Below, piece by piece: positions 17,274-25,342 of a DNA stretch of 53,760 nt. The number at the start of each line of letters is the position of its first letter. Position 1 is the stretch's first letter. Origin of the DNA: JAVBQJ01 sp031549115 (GTDB lineage: Bacteria; Verrucomicrobiota; Lentisphaeria; Victivallales; Victivallaceae); the NCBI GenBank assembly GCA_031549115.1, contig JAVBQJ010000052.1, positions 1 to 53,760 on the forward strand, in the 5' to 3' direction. A program made the position numbers and the translations under genes. The notes under the pieces are model-generated. The model did no database searches. It was not told the DNA's origin and worked only from the letters and a program-made list of their open reading frames with translations.

Positions 17274-18257
17274 TCAATCAATGAAATCCTTATTCCCATT
17301 TACAAGGATGCTCCATCTTCCGCCCTTGGGTGATCCAATGTGTTTGATGACACCTTGACGGGTCAACTTCCTCAGATGATATTTGATTGTTTCCGGGGAG
17401 ATATTGAGCTGCATTGCCAATTGTGAGCGGGAGATTTTTGCGCTTGTTTGGATGGCGGCGATGATGCGGTCGTCCAAAGGGATTGTTGAGGAGGTGGCTG
17501 GGGCTTCGATTTCGTTTAAGGTTTGCAGGATGATGTTCAGCATGAACTCGACGAAGAGCGTGCCGTTGCCTTGGGCGTCGGAGGCGTTCAGGGCGTGGTA
17601 ATATTCTTTTTGGTGGCTGGCGATCATGCTTTCTACCGGGAAGTTGCAGAATAACGGATTCCACCTGGTTAGAATTAGCGTTTGCCAGAAGCGGCCGACG
17701 CGGCCATTGCCATCGGCGAAGGGGTGAATGAATTCGAATTCATAATGGAACAATGCCGCCGCCAGCAGGGGCGGGTACTCCGCTTGCTTCAGCCACGTAA
17801 GCAGGTCATTGACTAAGGTTGGAACATTGTCGGCCGGAGGCGCGACGTGGACGATGTCCTTGCCTTTCATGATTCCGACGCCGGAGGTACGGAATTTCCC
17901 TGCGGAAGGCATGATTTCAGCCATCATGATTTCATGGGCGCGGCACAGGTCTTTGAGTTTATATGGATTGAAGTCGGCCAGGTGTTCGTAGAGGTTGAAG
18001 GCGTTTGTCACCTCCCGGACTTCGCGTACTGAGCCCATGACCCGTTTGCCGCTGACGACCGCGGTGACTTGTTCCAAAGACAGCGTATTGCCTTCGATGG
18101 CCAAAGATCCCTGGATTGTCTTCAGTGTATTCGCCCGGCGTAGGCGCGGAGCTTGTTGCGCCTTGTCCAACTGCGAAAGTATTCCCACCCGGTGTGCAAT
18201 ATCGCCCACCAAGGCGAGTATTTTCGGTGTAATCGTAATGGGCGGCGCGTAATCCAT
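17274..18257 (-). CDS. Fic family protein with N-terminal inhibitory helix and C-terminal winged helix
   Basis: A 327-residue Fic-domain protein. The catalytic Fic motif HPFADGNGRVGR is intact at 178-189, so AMP transfer to a protein target is expected. The inhibitory motif S51-LAI-E-G56 lies upstream within the same chain, which makes this a class II, self-inhibited Fic enzyme. The last 60 residues form a helix-turn-helix/winged-helix (ISRSQLAMQLNISPETIKYHLRKL), a common arrangement suggesting DNA binding or self-regulation. It stands alone on the minus strand, facing the end of the defence operon. GC content is higher than in the defence operon, so it is probably not part of that transfer. 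Confidence 0.9.
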   Translation of the reverse strand: MDYAPPITITPKILALVGDIAHRVGILSQLDKAQQAPRLRRANTLKTIQGSLAIEGNTLSLEQVTAVVSGKRVMGSVREVREVTNAFNLYEHLADFNPYKLKDLCRAHEIMMAEIMPSAGKFRTSGVGIMKGKDIVHVAPPADNVPTLVNDLLTWLKQAEYPPLLAAALFHYEFEFIHPFADGNGRVGRFWQTLILTRWNPLFCNFPVESMIASHQKEYYHALNASDAQGNGTLFVEFMLNIILQTLNEIEAPATSSTIPLDDRIIAAIQTSAKISRSQLAMQLNISPETIKYHLRKLTRQGVIKHIGSPKGGRWSILVNGNKDFID

Positions 18258-18890
18258 CGGGGTATGTTTCCTCTTTTATCTGGGTAAATATACACCGATA
18301 AAAGCAGTAGCGCAAATTCAAAATACAGAACACCCTTGACTCCGGCAAATCATTCAAAGGTGGCCAGGTAACTTCAGCATACAAATCAAAGATTCAAGGC
18401 GTCTGAGCTGGAGATAAAACTGATAACTTGTTTTTGTTCATCGAATTTCCTTGAATACAGCCTTGTATTCTTACACAATAAACGGTATAGTAACTTCAAG
18501 CCAGTCGCGTTAGCGCCGGGCTTGGGTTGTTTATTACAATTGATACCGTATTCTTTTTCGACAAATGTATCCCGAAAACCCGCCAAGTTATCTGTACATT
18601 TGAATCTGTTCTGCAGATTGTTGAGAAGGACGCCGGTAGTCGATTTGTGTCTTTACACTTTCGACTTCTGGACGCTTCTTTTTTACACTGCAGACGGGTT
18701 CTTGGCGGGACCTTCGGGATTGTAAACTGGGAGCGTCCTCTTTTTTTATCGGCGCTTCCACAACCACAGGAGGCGCCGATGCATCCCCAAATCTCTGTTT
18801 CCAATTGTCCACGCGAACATCCTGACTTTTTGGGTTCGACCGAATTCGTTTTGCTTTTTGTTCACCCAATTAATACAGGAAACCTGGATA
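18258..18890. other. intergenic region without a supported gene
   Basis: About 630 bases between the divergent Fic and lipoprotein genes. Several short open frames exist on both strands (for example minus 18588-18869 and plus 18527-18898). None has a good ribosome site, and their sequences look like shadow or decayed coding. Promoters for both flanking genes must lie here, but no convincing pair of boxes was found. Confidence 0.5.
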
Positions 18891-19781
18891 ATGCATAAAA
18901 AAATCCCTCAATTACATCGATTTATACTGATCAAAGTTCTCGCCGCTGTTGCCTTGCCGCTTCTTTTCATCGCCGGCTGCGGCCAATCCGAAGTGGACAT
19001 TCGCAATACCGTGGAACGCAATGGCCTGCGTTACGAAGTCAATGCCGCCAAGCCATATAGCGGACTTGTCTACGATCAGCGGAGCCACGTAACGCTTGTT
19101 GCAACTTACAAGAAAGGCTATCTTCATGGCGAGTATACGGAATACCATGCCAACGAGCAAATTGCGCAGCAAGGCAATTATGCCGACGGACAAAAGAATG
19201 GCGTGTGGATCAAGTACGATAACGCCGGAAATATAACGGAACAGTGCAAGTGGAAAAACGGCCAGAAGGATGGTACGGAAATACACACTGGCAGGACTTC
19301 TTCGGGAGATGAACTTAAAACCTATGAGTGTACTTGGCGAAACGGCAAGAAAAATGGTCTTGAGGTGACCCATTCCATTGGCGCTTCGGGACAGTATGAC
19401 CAAGTACTGAAAATCAACTGGAAAGATGATGTTCAGGATGGTGAAGCTCTTCTTTACCAAGGAGAAAACTTGATTCAAAGAGATATTTTCAGAGATGGCA
19501 AACATATCAGTTCTGAAAGAATCCCTCTTCCGGCCAAAGCCGGAGATCTCGCCGTCCCCGACACGCGGATTATCATTCCCAAGGCCGTCTTTGAAAATGC
19601 GATGCAGGCAGGCAACAGAGAAAAGGGAGTACAGCAGGTTCTGGCGTTTTCCAATGTCATAGAAAATCATCTTCTGTTGCAGTGGGGAAGGGAATCCCAG
19701 GAGGACCGAAAGAAAGCCGCTGATTTTGCGATGCGGGCCTATACAAAGCGACAGATGGATGAGCTGAACGAAGCTTTTTAG
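18891..19781 (+). CDS. YwqK/MORN-repeat lipoprotein
   Basis: A 296-residue protein with a positively charged start, a hydrophobic stretch and lipobox LLFIAGCGQ, so it is probably a lipoprotein anchored through the cysteine. The body carries repeated G-x-W/Y-type units (YKKGYLHGEYTEYH, NYADGQKNGVWIKYD, KWKNGQKDGTEIH, TWRNGKKNGLEV), the pattern of the MORN-variant family often labelled YwqK toxin-antitoxin antitoxin. That label is historical, and many members are simply envelope proteins. ATG 18891 is preferred over an upstream in-frame start because the signal peptide begins there and AGGAAA precedes it. The C-terminal 90 residues are helical and unassigned. Confidence 0.75.
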   Translation: MHKKIPQLHRFILIKVLAAVALPLLFIAGCGQSEVDIRNTVERNGLRYEVNAAKPYSGLVYDQRSHVTLVATYKKGYLHGEYTEYHANEQIAQQGNYADGQKNGVWIKYDNAGNITEQCKWKNGQKDGTEIHTGRTSSGDELKTYECTWRNGKKNGLEVTHSIGASGQYDQVLKINWKDDVQDGEALLYQGENLIQRDIFRDGKHISSERIPLPAKAGDLAVPDTRIIIPKAVFENAMQAGNREKGVQQVLAFSNVIENHLLLQWGRESQEDRKKAADFAMRAYTKRQMDELNEAF

Positions 19782-19958
19782 GTTATCATTGAGGAGGAAT
19801 GAACCGCTCAAGGAACGTAGAATTCATCATACCGGGAATTGCCATGATCTATTCTCATCAGGCCCCTTTACCGCGCGGACATCCGTTGCAACTTTTATAT
19901 TTGAACCATTATTCATACAACCAACAAGTTAATCTCATTTACGTAAGGAACAATGACC

Positions 19959-20189
19959 ATGGAAAAACAAGAAGTACAGACTCCGAGGAAACGAAGCAAC
20001 GTGTTGGGGATTATCGCCACCGCCATTGGCGGTTTCGCCGTGCTCTTTGTGCCTCAATTGGCGCTGGGGCCGCTGGTTTGCGGCATCCTGGCGATTGTTT
20101 TCGGCAAAAAGGATAAGTCCAAAGTCGGGCTCATCCTCGGCATCATCGGCACATCGCTTGCCGGGGTATCGATTTTGTTATTGATGTAA
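19959..20189 (+). CDS. small two-helix membrane protein (DUF4190-like)
   Basis: A 76-residue protein with a charged N-terminus (MEKQEVQTPRKRSN) and two hydrophobic spans (about 15-44 and 54-76) separated by FGKKDKSK. This matches the small DUF4190-type membrane proteins, whose function is unknown. The start at 19959 fits the AAGGA site at nine bases better than the ATG six bases earlier. A strong stem-loop follows eight bases after the stop. Confidence 0.65.
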   Translation: MEKQEVQTPRKRSNVLGIIATAIGGFAVLFVPQLALGPLVCGILAIVFGKKDKSKVGLILGIIGTSLAGVSILLLM

Positions 20190-20196
20190 GCATTGC

Positions 20197-20230
20197 TCCA
20201 TTCGGAGGGGGACTTGCCCCTCCGAATGGA
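20197..20230 (+). terminator. intrinsic-terminator-like hairpin
   Basis: A perfect 14-base inverted repeat, TCCATTCGGAGGGG (20197-20210) / CCCCTCCGAATGGA (20217-20230), around a GACTTG loop. It lies immediately after the small membrane protein gene. There is no clear U-tract on either strand, so it may act as a processing or stabilising element as well as a terminator. Confidence 0.65.
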
Positions 20231-20408
20231 TAATGGCTTGAAGCTTGAAATAACCTTGCCGATATTCCTGTTCAGAGCGTGAAATTTAAGGACTTTGCGA
20301 CCGAAAAAACTCCGACATTTCCGGCTGGAATCGGGACTGATTTGAAGCAACTGGAAACCGCGGACAAGATCGAGTTTCGCAGCGCAGCGAAGAATGGCGG
20401 CTATTTCA

Positions 20409-21680
20409 TCAAGCAGGGTACCCAACAGTCAAAAACGCCGAATTCATATTGTTTTGAGCGGAACGGCTGAGATTGTAACGGTCGGCGATTGCACGCCACC
20501 CTTGGACGATGTTGCGGGTTTGTTCGATTAACGAATCGGCATCTGGCGCGGAAATGCGGAAGAATGGGGCGACCTCGCGGGTGAGGTCGAAGTTGAGGGC
20601 GTTGTCGTGTTCCGAGATGTTGAGGGCGAGGCCGGTGCCGTCTGGATTGGGGTTGATGTCGTAGGCGGGGGAGAGTATCCAGCCTTGCGGGGTCAGCAGG
20701 AAGCCGTGGTTGCGGAGGTGGTCGTCGGTGTTTTTGACCGCGATGCTGAAAACGATTCGCTTCCAGAGTTCTTGCAGGTCGGCTTCGGGTTGGGCGCCGT
20801 AGCGGGTGATGAATTGGGCGATGTCCAGGTAACTCGTGCCGTCCTGGTAGTCGGTTCCGTCGGTTTTGCCGAGTAAAGTCATCGCCGAGGCGAAGTGGAT
20901 GCGGCGGTTGCCGTCGCGGTCGAAGCGTCTGGTCAGGAAAGTCGAACCGTATTTCGAAAATTGCTCCAGGCGACATTCGGGCAGGCGCAAACCGGCTTGG
21001 CGGGCCAGTTCGTGGGTGACCAGTTCCCAGGCCGCCGTGTCGTGGGGGTCCGCGTTGCTCGGGCATTTGGCGATCCACAGGGTGCCTTCTGGGTCGAGTA
21101 CGTTTGCTTTCGGGCGCGCTCCGCCCAGGGAGGAGCCGGGGGCGATCAGCATCGACAGCCATTTTTCGTGTTCGTCGTCGGATTGCGATTCGTCCTCGTA
21201 GTTGCGGCAGGCGGCTTCCAGTTCCCGCAGACTGGTCCAGGGCGGAGCCGCCATGGCGCGGTCGCTGTTGACGAATTCACCGTCCTCCGTCAGCTTGAAG
21301 CGGATCGCTCCCATCCGGGTGGCGTCGTAGACGCCCAACAGGTAATCGGACTCCTGCAGCGGTTGCGGAGCGCGTTCTTCCTTGCGGGCCCGGATCGCTT
21401 CGCGCCGCCGCATCAGTTGACGGCCCCAGCGGTCGGGCGACGAATCCAGAAACAAGCCGAAGTTGCCCTTGTCGCCGTCCGAATATTGCGGACCGCCGTA
21501 GAGCTGCAAATCGGGGTCGAGAATTCGGGCGTCGTTGGTCTTCAGCCAGGCCGGATCGAAGGCAAACGCGAAGATTTCCTTCCGGCGCACCGATTGAATG
21601 TGGAGCTCTCCCATGCGGCGGGGAAGGCCGTCGGCATGCCAGTCACTGTAGACGAGAATGGTTTTGCGTCCGTCGTTCAT
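20409..21680 (-). CDS. hipA: HipA-like serine/threonine kinase toxin
   Basis: A 423-residue HipA-fold kinase. Visible motifs are the nucleotide-binding SSLGGARPKA (GGARPK 186-191), the catalytic loop NTDDHLRNHG (317-326) with its Asp and Asn, and the metal-binding SPAYDIN (337-343). The family phosphorylates translation factors or tRNA-synthetases (glutamyl-tRNA synthetase in E. coli) and causes growth arrest or persistence. The target here is unknown. The gene overlaps the upstream hipB-like gene by four bases (ATGA), a standard antitoxin-first operon. All kinase motifs are intact, so the toxin is probably active. Confidence 0.88.
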   Translation of the reverse strand: MNDGRKTILVYSDWHADGLPRRMGELHIQSVRRKEIFAFAFDPAWLKTNDARILDPDLQLYGGPQYSDGDKGNFGLFLDSSPDRWGRQLMRRREAIRARKEERAPQPLQESDYLLGVYDATRMGAIRFKLTEDGEFVNSDRAMAAPPWTSLRELEAACRNYEDESQSDDEHEKWLSMLIAPGSSLGGARPKANVLDPEGTLWIAKCPSNADPHDTAAWELVTHELARQAGLRLPECRLEQFSKYGSTFLTRRFDRDGNRRIHFASAMTLLGKTDGTDYQDGTSYLDIAQFITRYGAQPEADLQELWKRIVFSIAVKNTDDHLRNHGFLLTPQGWILSPAYDINPNPDGTGLALNISEHDNALNFDLTREVAPFFRISAPDADSLIEQTRNIVQGWRAIADRYNLSRSAQNNMNSAFLTVGYPA

Positions 21681-21988
21681 TTGCGCACCACCCGCTTCTT
21701 GACCGCCAATCCGGCGTCCTGCAGCTTGCGGCCGAGTTCGTCGTCGGCCGCCACCTTCAGCAGGTCTTTTTCCAGGCCCAACGACACCAGCACTTGTACG
21801 TAGCTGCCCAAGGCCACTGCCGGGGAGCCCTTTTCGATCTTGGACAACGTGGGGCGGCTGATTCCGGCGCGTTCGGCTTCCAGAGCCGCCGGAATGTTGC
21901 GCCGCAGGCGGGCCAGGCGCAGATTTTCGCCCAGAGTTTCCAATATTTCCACGGTTTTAGGGAACAGTACCACTTCCTGTTTGGCCAT
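21677..21988 (-). CDS. hipB: HipB-like helix-turn-helix antitoxin
   Basis: A 103-residue protein with an XRE-type helix-turn-helix at about 20-54 (LRLARLRRNIPAALEAERAG, then ISRPTLSKIEKG). It is followed by a helical tail rich in Lys/Arg (GLAVKKRVVRK). Antitoxins of this family bind and inhibit HipA and repress their own promoter. GGAGG lies nine bases before the start. The gene is upstream of and overlaps the kinase gene, and a good sigma-70 promoter is found directly before it. Confidence 0.88.
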   Translation of the reverse strand: MAKQEVVLFPKTVEILETLGENLRLARLRRNIPAALEAERAGISRPTLSKIEKGSPAVALGSYVQVLVSLGLEKDLLKVAADDELGRKLQDAGLAVKKRVVRK

Positions 21989-22020
21989 GATGACACACCT
22001 CCATTGATCAACATCAATTT

Positions 22021-22049
22021 AAAATAGCATAATATGGACGATATGTCAA
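22021..22049 (-). promoter_or_regulatory. hipBA promoter
   Basis: On the minus strand TTGACA (22049-22044) and TATTTT (22026-22021) are separated by 17 bases, just upstream of hipB. The spacer holds ATAT-CGTCC-ATAT, and a TTGATCAA palindrome lies between the promoter and the start codon. Either could be where the antitoxin binds. Confidence 0.65.
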
Positions 22050-22164
22050 TTTTATTTTTCTTTAATTGGCAAAGTATTTTGAGTAAAATTTCTTCAAAAC
22101 GGTACTTGCATTCAAATGGTACCGGATATATGGTACAGTGGGCGAAAAAGGAACCCGTGAAAAA

Positions 22165-22213
22165 GGTGCCGTTTGGGTGCCGTTTGGAGACCTGAAAGTA
22201 CCGAAAAGTACCG
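22165..22213 (+). repeat. cluster of short tandem repeats
   Basis: GGTGCCGTTTG is repeated twice in tandem (22165-22175, 22176-22186). Two spaced copies of GAAAGTACCG / GAAAAGTACCG follow (22194-22213). Three GGTAC-containing words occur just upstream (22101, 22118, 22132). Together they form a small array of related GGTRCC-like words of unknown role. Confidence 0.5.
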
Positions 22214-22638
22214 TTTTTGAAGGTTTTTGGGCCTTGCCGGCGGTTGGGTCAGAATGATAGTTTTTCTTGACTGTCAGCCGGTTATGTAAAATTTTGAGCG
22301 TAAATGATTTGGGTGGGACGTAGACTTATGCTCCACCATTAGCCTCTTCTCCGGTTTATGTCATAAATAGTCGCGATCTCCAGTTCAATCCAAGCAGTTA
22401 CAGCAAGGAGGCTTTGAAAAAGAGAGCGCGCCTTACGCATGTCGCGACTTAGGGTGAATGGTCGGAAAAATTATTTTTTCGAACCATTCAACCTTTTCCG
22501 GGCCGGGTTCACGAAACAGTCGAGCGGAAAGCGGAATAAATCTTGTAACAGGCAAGGTTTTATGCCGGATTTCGGCTTGACGGCGAAGTGGTTCCGGTTA
22601 CTGCTGCGTTGGCAAGTTTTTGAGTTTTGTGCACAAAA

Positions 22639-22666
22639 GTGCCGCTTTTGAGCCTAAACGCGGCAC
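22639..22666 (-). terminator. hairpin downstream of the AraC-type gene
   Basis: GTGCCGC (22639-22645) pairs with GCGGCAC (22660-22666), and a few further T-A pairs inside shorten the loop. It lies 18 bases past the stop of the minus-strand AraC-type gene, a normal place for a terminator. The T-tract is weak. Confidence 0.4.
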
Positions 22667-22683
22667 AAACTGGAGAGGAATCC

Positions 22684-23562
22684 TTAATCTCCCAGACATT
22701 GTTTGCGGTAGTCACGTGGACTCATCCCGGCAAACGATTTGAAATTCCGACTGAAATGGCATGAATCGGCATACCCCAGAATAGCGGCGATTTCCAGAAT
22801 CGAGAGATCGCTCAAAAGCATCCTGCAGGCACGCTCGTGCCGTTGCTGCTGCCAATAGTGCCCCGGCGACGCGCCGATCACCTCGTGAAAAACCGCCAGA
22901 AAACGCGAAGCGGAGAGGTTGGTCAATTTGGCCAGCTCTTGCGTCTGCGGCATTTTGGACGCGCTTCGCAGCATGGTAAGCACTTTTTTCAGGCGTTCAA
23001 TATCATTTTCGCGGCTCTTCGGAAAAACCTTCGGCGTGGCAAATGCCAGAAGCTCATCGAGCAGGGTCATGCCGGTAATCTGCAGTTGGATGGAGTCGGC
23101 TATCCCCGCGTACTTGGGCAACAGAATCAATTTGTTCAAAAGTGCCGCAAAACGTTCGACCTGTTCGGGCTCCGTCACATGGAACGCCGTAATTTCATAC
23201 AGCGAAAACAAATCGATTCCCCCGCTGAACGTCGCCCGGAAATGCAGCCATACGCTTTCACACTCGCCATGCTCATTCTCGGTAAAACGATGCGGCGTTC
23301 CCGCCGGAACAAACAAAAAATCATTTCCCGCAACGTTGATGGTCTCCTGATCTTTGACCTCCAGAGTACTCATCCCGCCCTCCGGGCGGAACCCCATCGT
23401 ACAGAGATGAAACGGCATAATACGCCACCCGGTGGAGTAGCATGACGGCACTTTGGTGCGGTTGCCCCGGATGAAGTCGAATTCCGGATAGAGGCTGAGC
23501 GGACGCTTGGTCGCTTCAAGATCACACGGTAAACAAAAAGGTTTTTCGGTAAAATTGTTCAT
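22684..23562 (-). CDS. AraC-family transcriptional regulator
   Basis: A 292-residue regulator. The N-terminal half is a cupin-like sensor (FLFVPAGTPHRFTENEHG, then SVWLHFRATFSGG). The C-terminal hundred residues hold the two AraC helix-turn-helix units (LAKLTNLSASRFLAVFHEVI and ILEIAAILGYADSCHFSRNF), ending FAGMSPRDYRKQ. It probably senses a sugar or sugar derivative. It is divergent from the catabolic operon at 23659. A direct repeat GTTCAT-N15-GTTCAT overlaps its own start codon and the neighbouring promoter. An identical arrangement occurs before the pseudopilin/glycosidase unit at 34790, which makes this protein the likely activator of both units and possibly a repressor of itself. Confidence 0.9.
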   Translation of the reverse strand: MNNFTEKPFCLPCDLEATKRPLSLYPEFDFIRGNRTKVPSCYSTGWRIMPFHLCTMGFRPEGGMSTLEVKDQETINVAGNDFLFVPAGTPHRFTENEHGECESVWLHFRATFSGGIDLFSLYEITAFHVTEPEQVERFAALLNKLILLPKYAGIADSIQLQITGMTLLDELLAFATPKVFPKSRENDIERLKKVLTMLRSASKMPQTQELAKLTNLSASRFLAVFHEVIGASPGHYWQQQRHERACRMLLSDLSILEIAAILGYADSCHFSRNFKSFAGMSPRDYRKQCLGD

Positions 23563-23610
23563 CTTTTTAGTAAATTAGTTCATACGAATCCCGCGCTTTT
23601 GCGATATACT
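23557..23610 (+). promoter_or_regulatory. AraC-type operator and promoter of the catabolic operon
   Basis: GTTCAT (23557-23562) and GTTCAT (23578-23583) form a direct repeat with 21-base periodicity. A -10 hexamer TATACT (23605-23610) follows after 21 bases. The downstream half-site abuts the expected -35 position, as for class II activators. The upstream half-site covers the start codon of the divergent regulator gene. The same spacing and most of the intervening bases recur at 34564-34617. Confidence 0.75.
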
Positions 23611-23658
23611 ATAAATATAGAAGCAATTCGGAAAAAATCAATACAGGAGGAATGCGGT

Positions 23659-24555
23659 ATGACGAAAATCGGTTTTGTCGGACTTGGCATCATGGGGCGG
23701 CCCATGAGCAAGAATCTTTTGAAGGCCGGATATGCTCTGACCGTCTTCGATCTCAATAAAGAAGCCGTCGCCGATGTCGTCGCCGCCGGCGCCGGATCCG
23801 CGGGAAATTGCCGGGAGTTGGCCGCGAAATGCCGTGTGATCATCACGATGCTGCCCAATTCGCCACAGGTCAAGGAGGTGATCTGCGGCGCCGGCGGTTT
23901 GCTCGAAACGGCCGCGCCGGGTACGGTTTTCGTCGATATGAGCTCGATCAATCCGATCGCCGCGCAAGAGATCGGCGCGGAAGTCGCCCGACACGGCGGC
24001 GTGTTGCTGGATTCGCCGGTTTCCGGCGGCGAACCCAAGGCGATCGACGGCTCGTTGTCGATCATGTGCGGCGGCGACAACGCGGTATTCGAGCAGGTGT
24101 TGCCGATTTTGCAGGCGATGGGAAAAAGTGTCACTTACTGCGGCGCGCTTGGCGCAGGCAATACGACCAAACTGGCCAACCAAATTGTCGTGGCGGTGAA
24201 TATCGCCGCAGTGGGCGAAGCTTTGATGCTCGGCAAGCGTGCCGGGGTGGAGCCGGAAACCATTTTCCAGGCGATTCGCGGCGGCCTCGCCGGCAGTACG
24301 GTGATGGAGGCAAAAGTTCCGATGATGTTGGCCGGCAACTTCAAGCCGGGATTCAAAATCGCGCTTCATATCAAAGATTTGGACAATGTCGTCGCCGCCG
24401 GGCACGCCGTTGGTACGCCGTTGCCCCTGACTACCGTAGTGATGGAGATGATGCAGTGGTTGCGCAGTGCCGGACGGGATTCGCTCGACCACAGCGCATT
24501 GGTGCAATATTATGAATATCTCACCGGCGACAGTGTAAAAAAAGAAGAGCTCTGA
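23659..24555 (+). CDS. GarR-like 2-hydroxy-3-oxopropionate reductase / beta-hydroxyacid dehydrogenase
   Basis: A 298-residue NAD(P)-dependent beta-hydroxyacid dehydrogenase. It has the Rossmann motif IGFVGLGIMGRPM (4-16), the substrate loop DSPVSGGEPKAIDGSL (about 119-133) and the catalytic lysine K171 in AGNTTKLANQ. Members reduce tartronate semialdehyde to glycerate (GarR/GlxR) or oxidise 3-hydroxyisobutyrate and similar acids. The exact substrate cannot be told by eye. The start is set by AGGAGG eight bases upstream; the frame is open further but without support. It is first in an AraC-controlled operon, one base from the next gene. Confidence 0.85.
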   Translation: MTKIGFVGLGIMGRPMSKNLLKAGYALTVFDLNKEAVADVVAAGAGSAGNCRELAAKCRVIITMLPNSPQVKEVICGAGGLLETAAPGTVFVDMSSINPIAAQEIGAEVARHGGVLLDSPVSGGEPKAIDGSLSIMCGGDNAVFEQVLPILQAMGKSVTYCGALGAGNTTKLANQIVVAVNIAAVGEALMLGKRAGVEPETIFQAIRGGLAGSTVMEAKVPMMLAGNFKPGFKIALHIKDLDNVVAAGHAVGTPLPLTTVVMEMMQWLRSAGRDSLDHSALVQYYEYLTGDSVKKEEL

Positions 24556-24556
24556 G

Positions 24557-25330
24557 ATGAATATTCGTTTTGAGGAGAAGGTCGTGGTCATCACCGGCGG
24601 CGGCGGCGGCATCGGCGCGGCCATGGCGCGGATTTTTGCCGGCGGCGGCGCCACGGTCGTACTGTGCGACATCAAAGGCGCACCGGAGGCGGCGGCGGAA
24701 ATCGTGCGGAATAACGGCAACGCCGTTGCGATGACTCTGGATGTGACCGATCGCGGGAATGTCGCGGAAGTTTGCGCCCGAATTGCGGCGCAGTGCGGCA
24801 ACATCGATGTTTGGATCAACAATGCCGGGATCAATGTCGGAACGGAGCAGCGCCGGAACGTCGATGAATTCAGCGACGCCTGGTGGGACGCGATTCTCAA
24901 CGTCGACCTGAACGGGGTTTACAATTGTTCCAAGGCGGTGGTGCCGTACTTGAAAAAGAGCGGGGGCAACCTTTTGAATATCAGCTCGACCACCGGTATC
25001 GTGCCGTTGCGCAAGCAGAGCGCTTTTGTCGCGGCTAAAGGCGCGGTCATGGCTTTTTCCCAGGCCATGGCCATCGAGCTGGCCGAAGCGGGGATTCGCG
25101 TGAATGTGATCGCGCCCGGCTCGATCGGCATAGCGAAAACGCAATTGCTGTGGCAGGATCCGCAGGCGATGGCGGGTCTGCTCGCGCATATCCCGCAGCA
25201 TCGGCAGGGCGCGCCCGAAGATGTTGCTCATGCGGCGATGTTTCTATGCAGTGACTATGCCGCATATATTACCGGGATGGTGTTGAAAGTCGATGGCGGT
25301 TGGACGTGCGGGTACACCCGCGATTTTTAA
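24557..25330 (+). CDS. short-chain dehydrogenase/reductase family protein lacking the catalytic tyrosine
   Basis: A 257-residue classical SDR by length and layout, with cofactor loop TGGGGGIG (13-20), NNAG (88-91), active-site serines S143/S144 (NISSTTG) and lysine K161. The C-terminal VDGGWTCGYTRDF is typical. The catalytic tyrosine of the YxxxK motif is replaced by phenylalanine: SAFVAAKG, F157, codon TTT at 25025-25027. Without that hydroxyl, ordinary SDR redox chemistry should be badly weakened. The protein may be inactive, may use another residue, or may act as a lyase or isomerase-like or regulatory member. The neighbours indicate sugar-acid metabolism. Confidence 0.85.
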   Translation: MNIRFEEKVVVITGGGGGIGAAMARIFAGGGATVVLCDIKGAPEAAAEIVRNNGNAVAMTLDVTDRGNVAEVCARIAAQCGNIDVWINNAGINVGTEQRRNVDEFSDAWWDAILNVDLNGVYNCSKAVVPYLKKSGGNLLNISSTTGIVPLRKQSAFVAAKGAVMAFSQAMAIELAEAGIRVNVIAPGSIGIAKTQLLWQDPQAMAGLLAHIPQHRQGAPEDVAHAAMFLCSDYAAYITGMVLKVDGGWTCGYTRDF

Positions 25331-25342
25331 AACAGGAATATC

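Larger units (their letters stand above)
21989..22683. other. intergenic region with hipBA promoter and small repeats
   Basis: About 700 bases between hipB and the AraC-type gene. It contains the hipBA promoter, a cluster of short GGTACC/GTGCCG-like repeats (22101-22213) and a terminator-like hairpin. A plus-strand frame at 22439-22651 lacks a ribosome site and any family resemblance. The remainder shows nothing I can name and may be decayed mobile DNA. Confidence 0.5.

Noticed and set aside
18588..18869. Minus-strand 93-codon frame, basic and low in complexity
   Set aside because: TTG start without ribosome site; no hydrophobic core or family pattern; probably chance.
20279..20470. Plus-strand 63-codon frame beginning KFKDFATEKTPTFPAG
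   Set aside because: It reads somewhat like a real protein but has no ribosome site and overlaps the end of hipA on the other strand. It could be a gene remnant, but support is too weak to list.
22439..22651. Plus-strand 70-codon frame between hipB and the AraC-type gene
   Set aside because: No ribosome site, odd composition, no recognisable motif.
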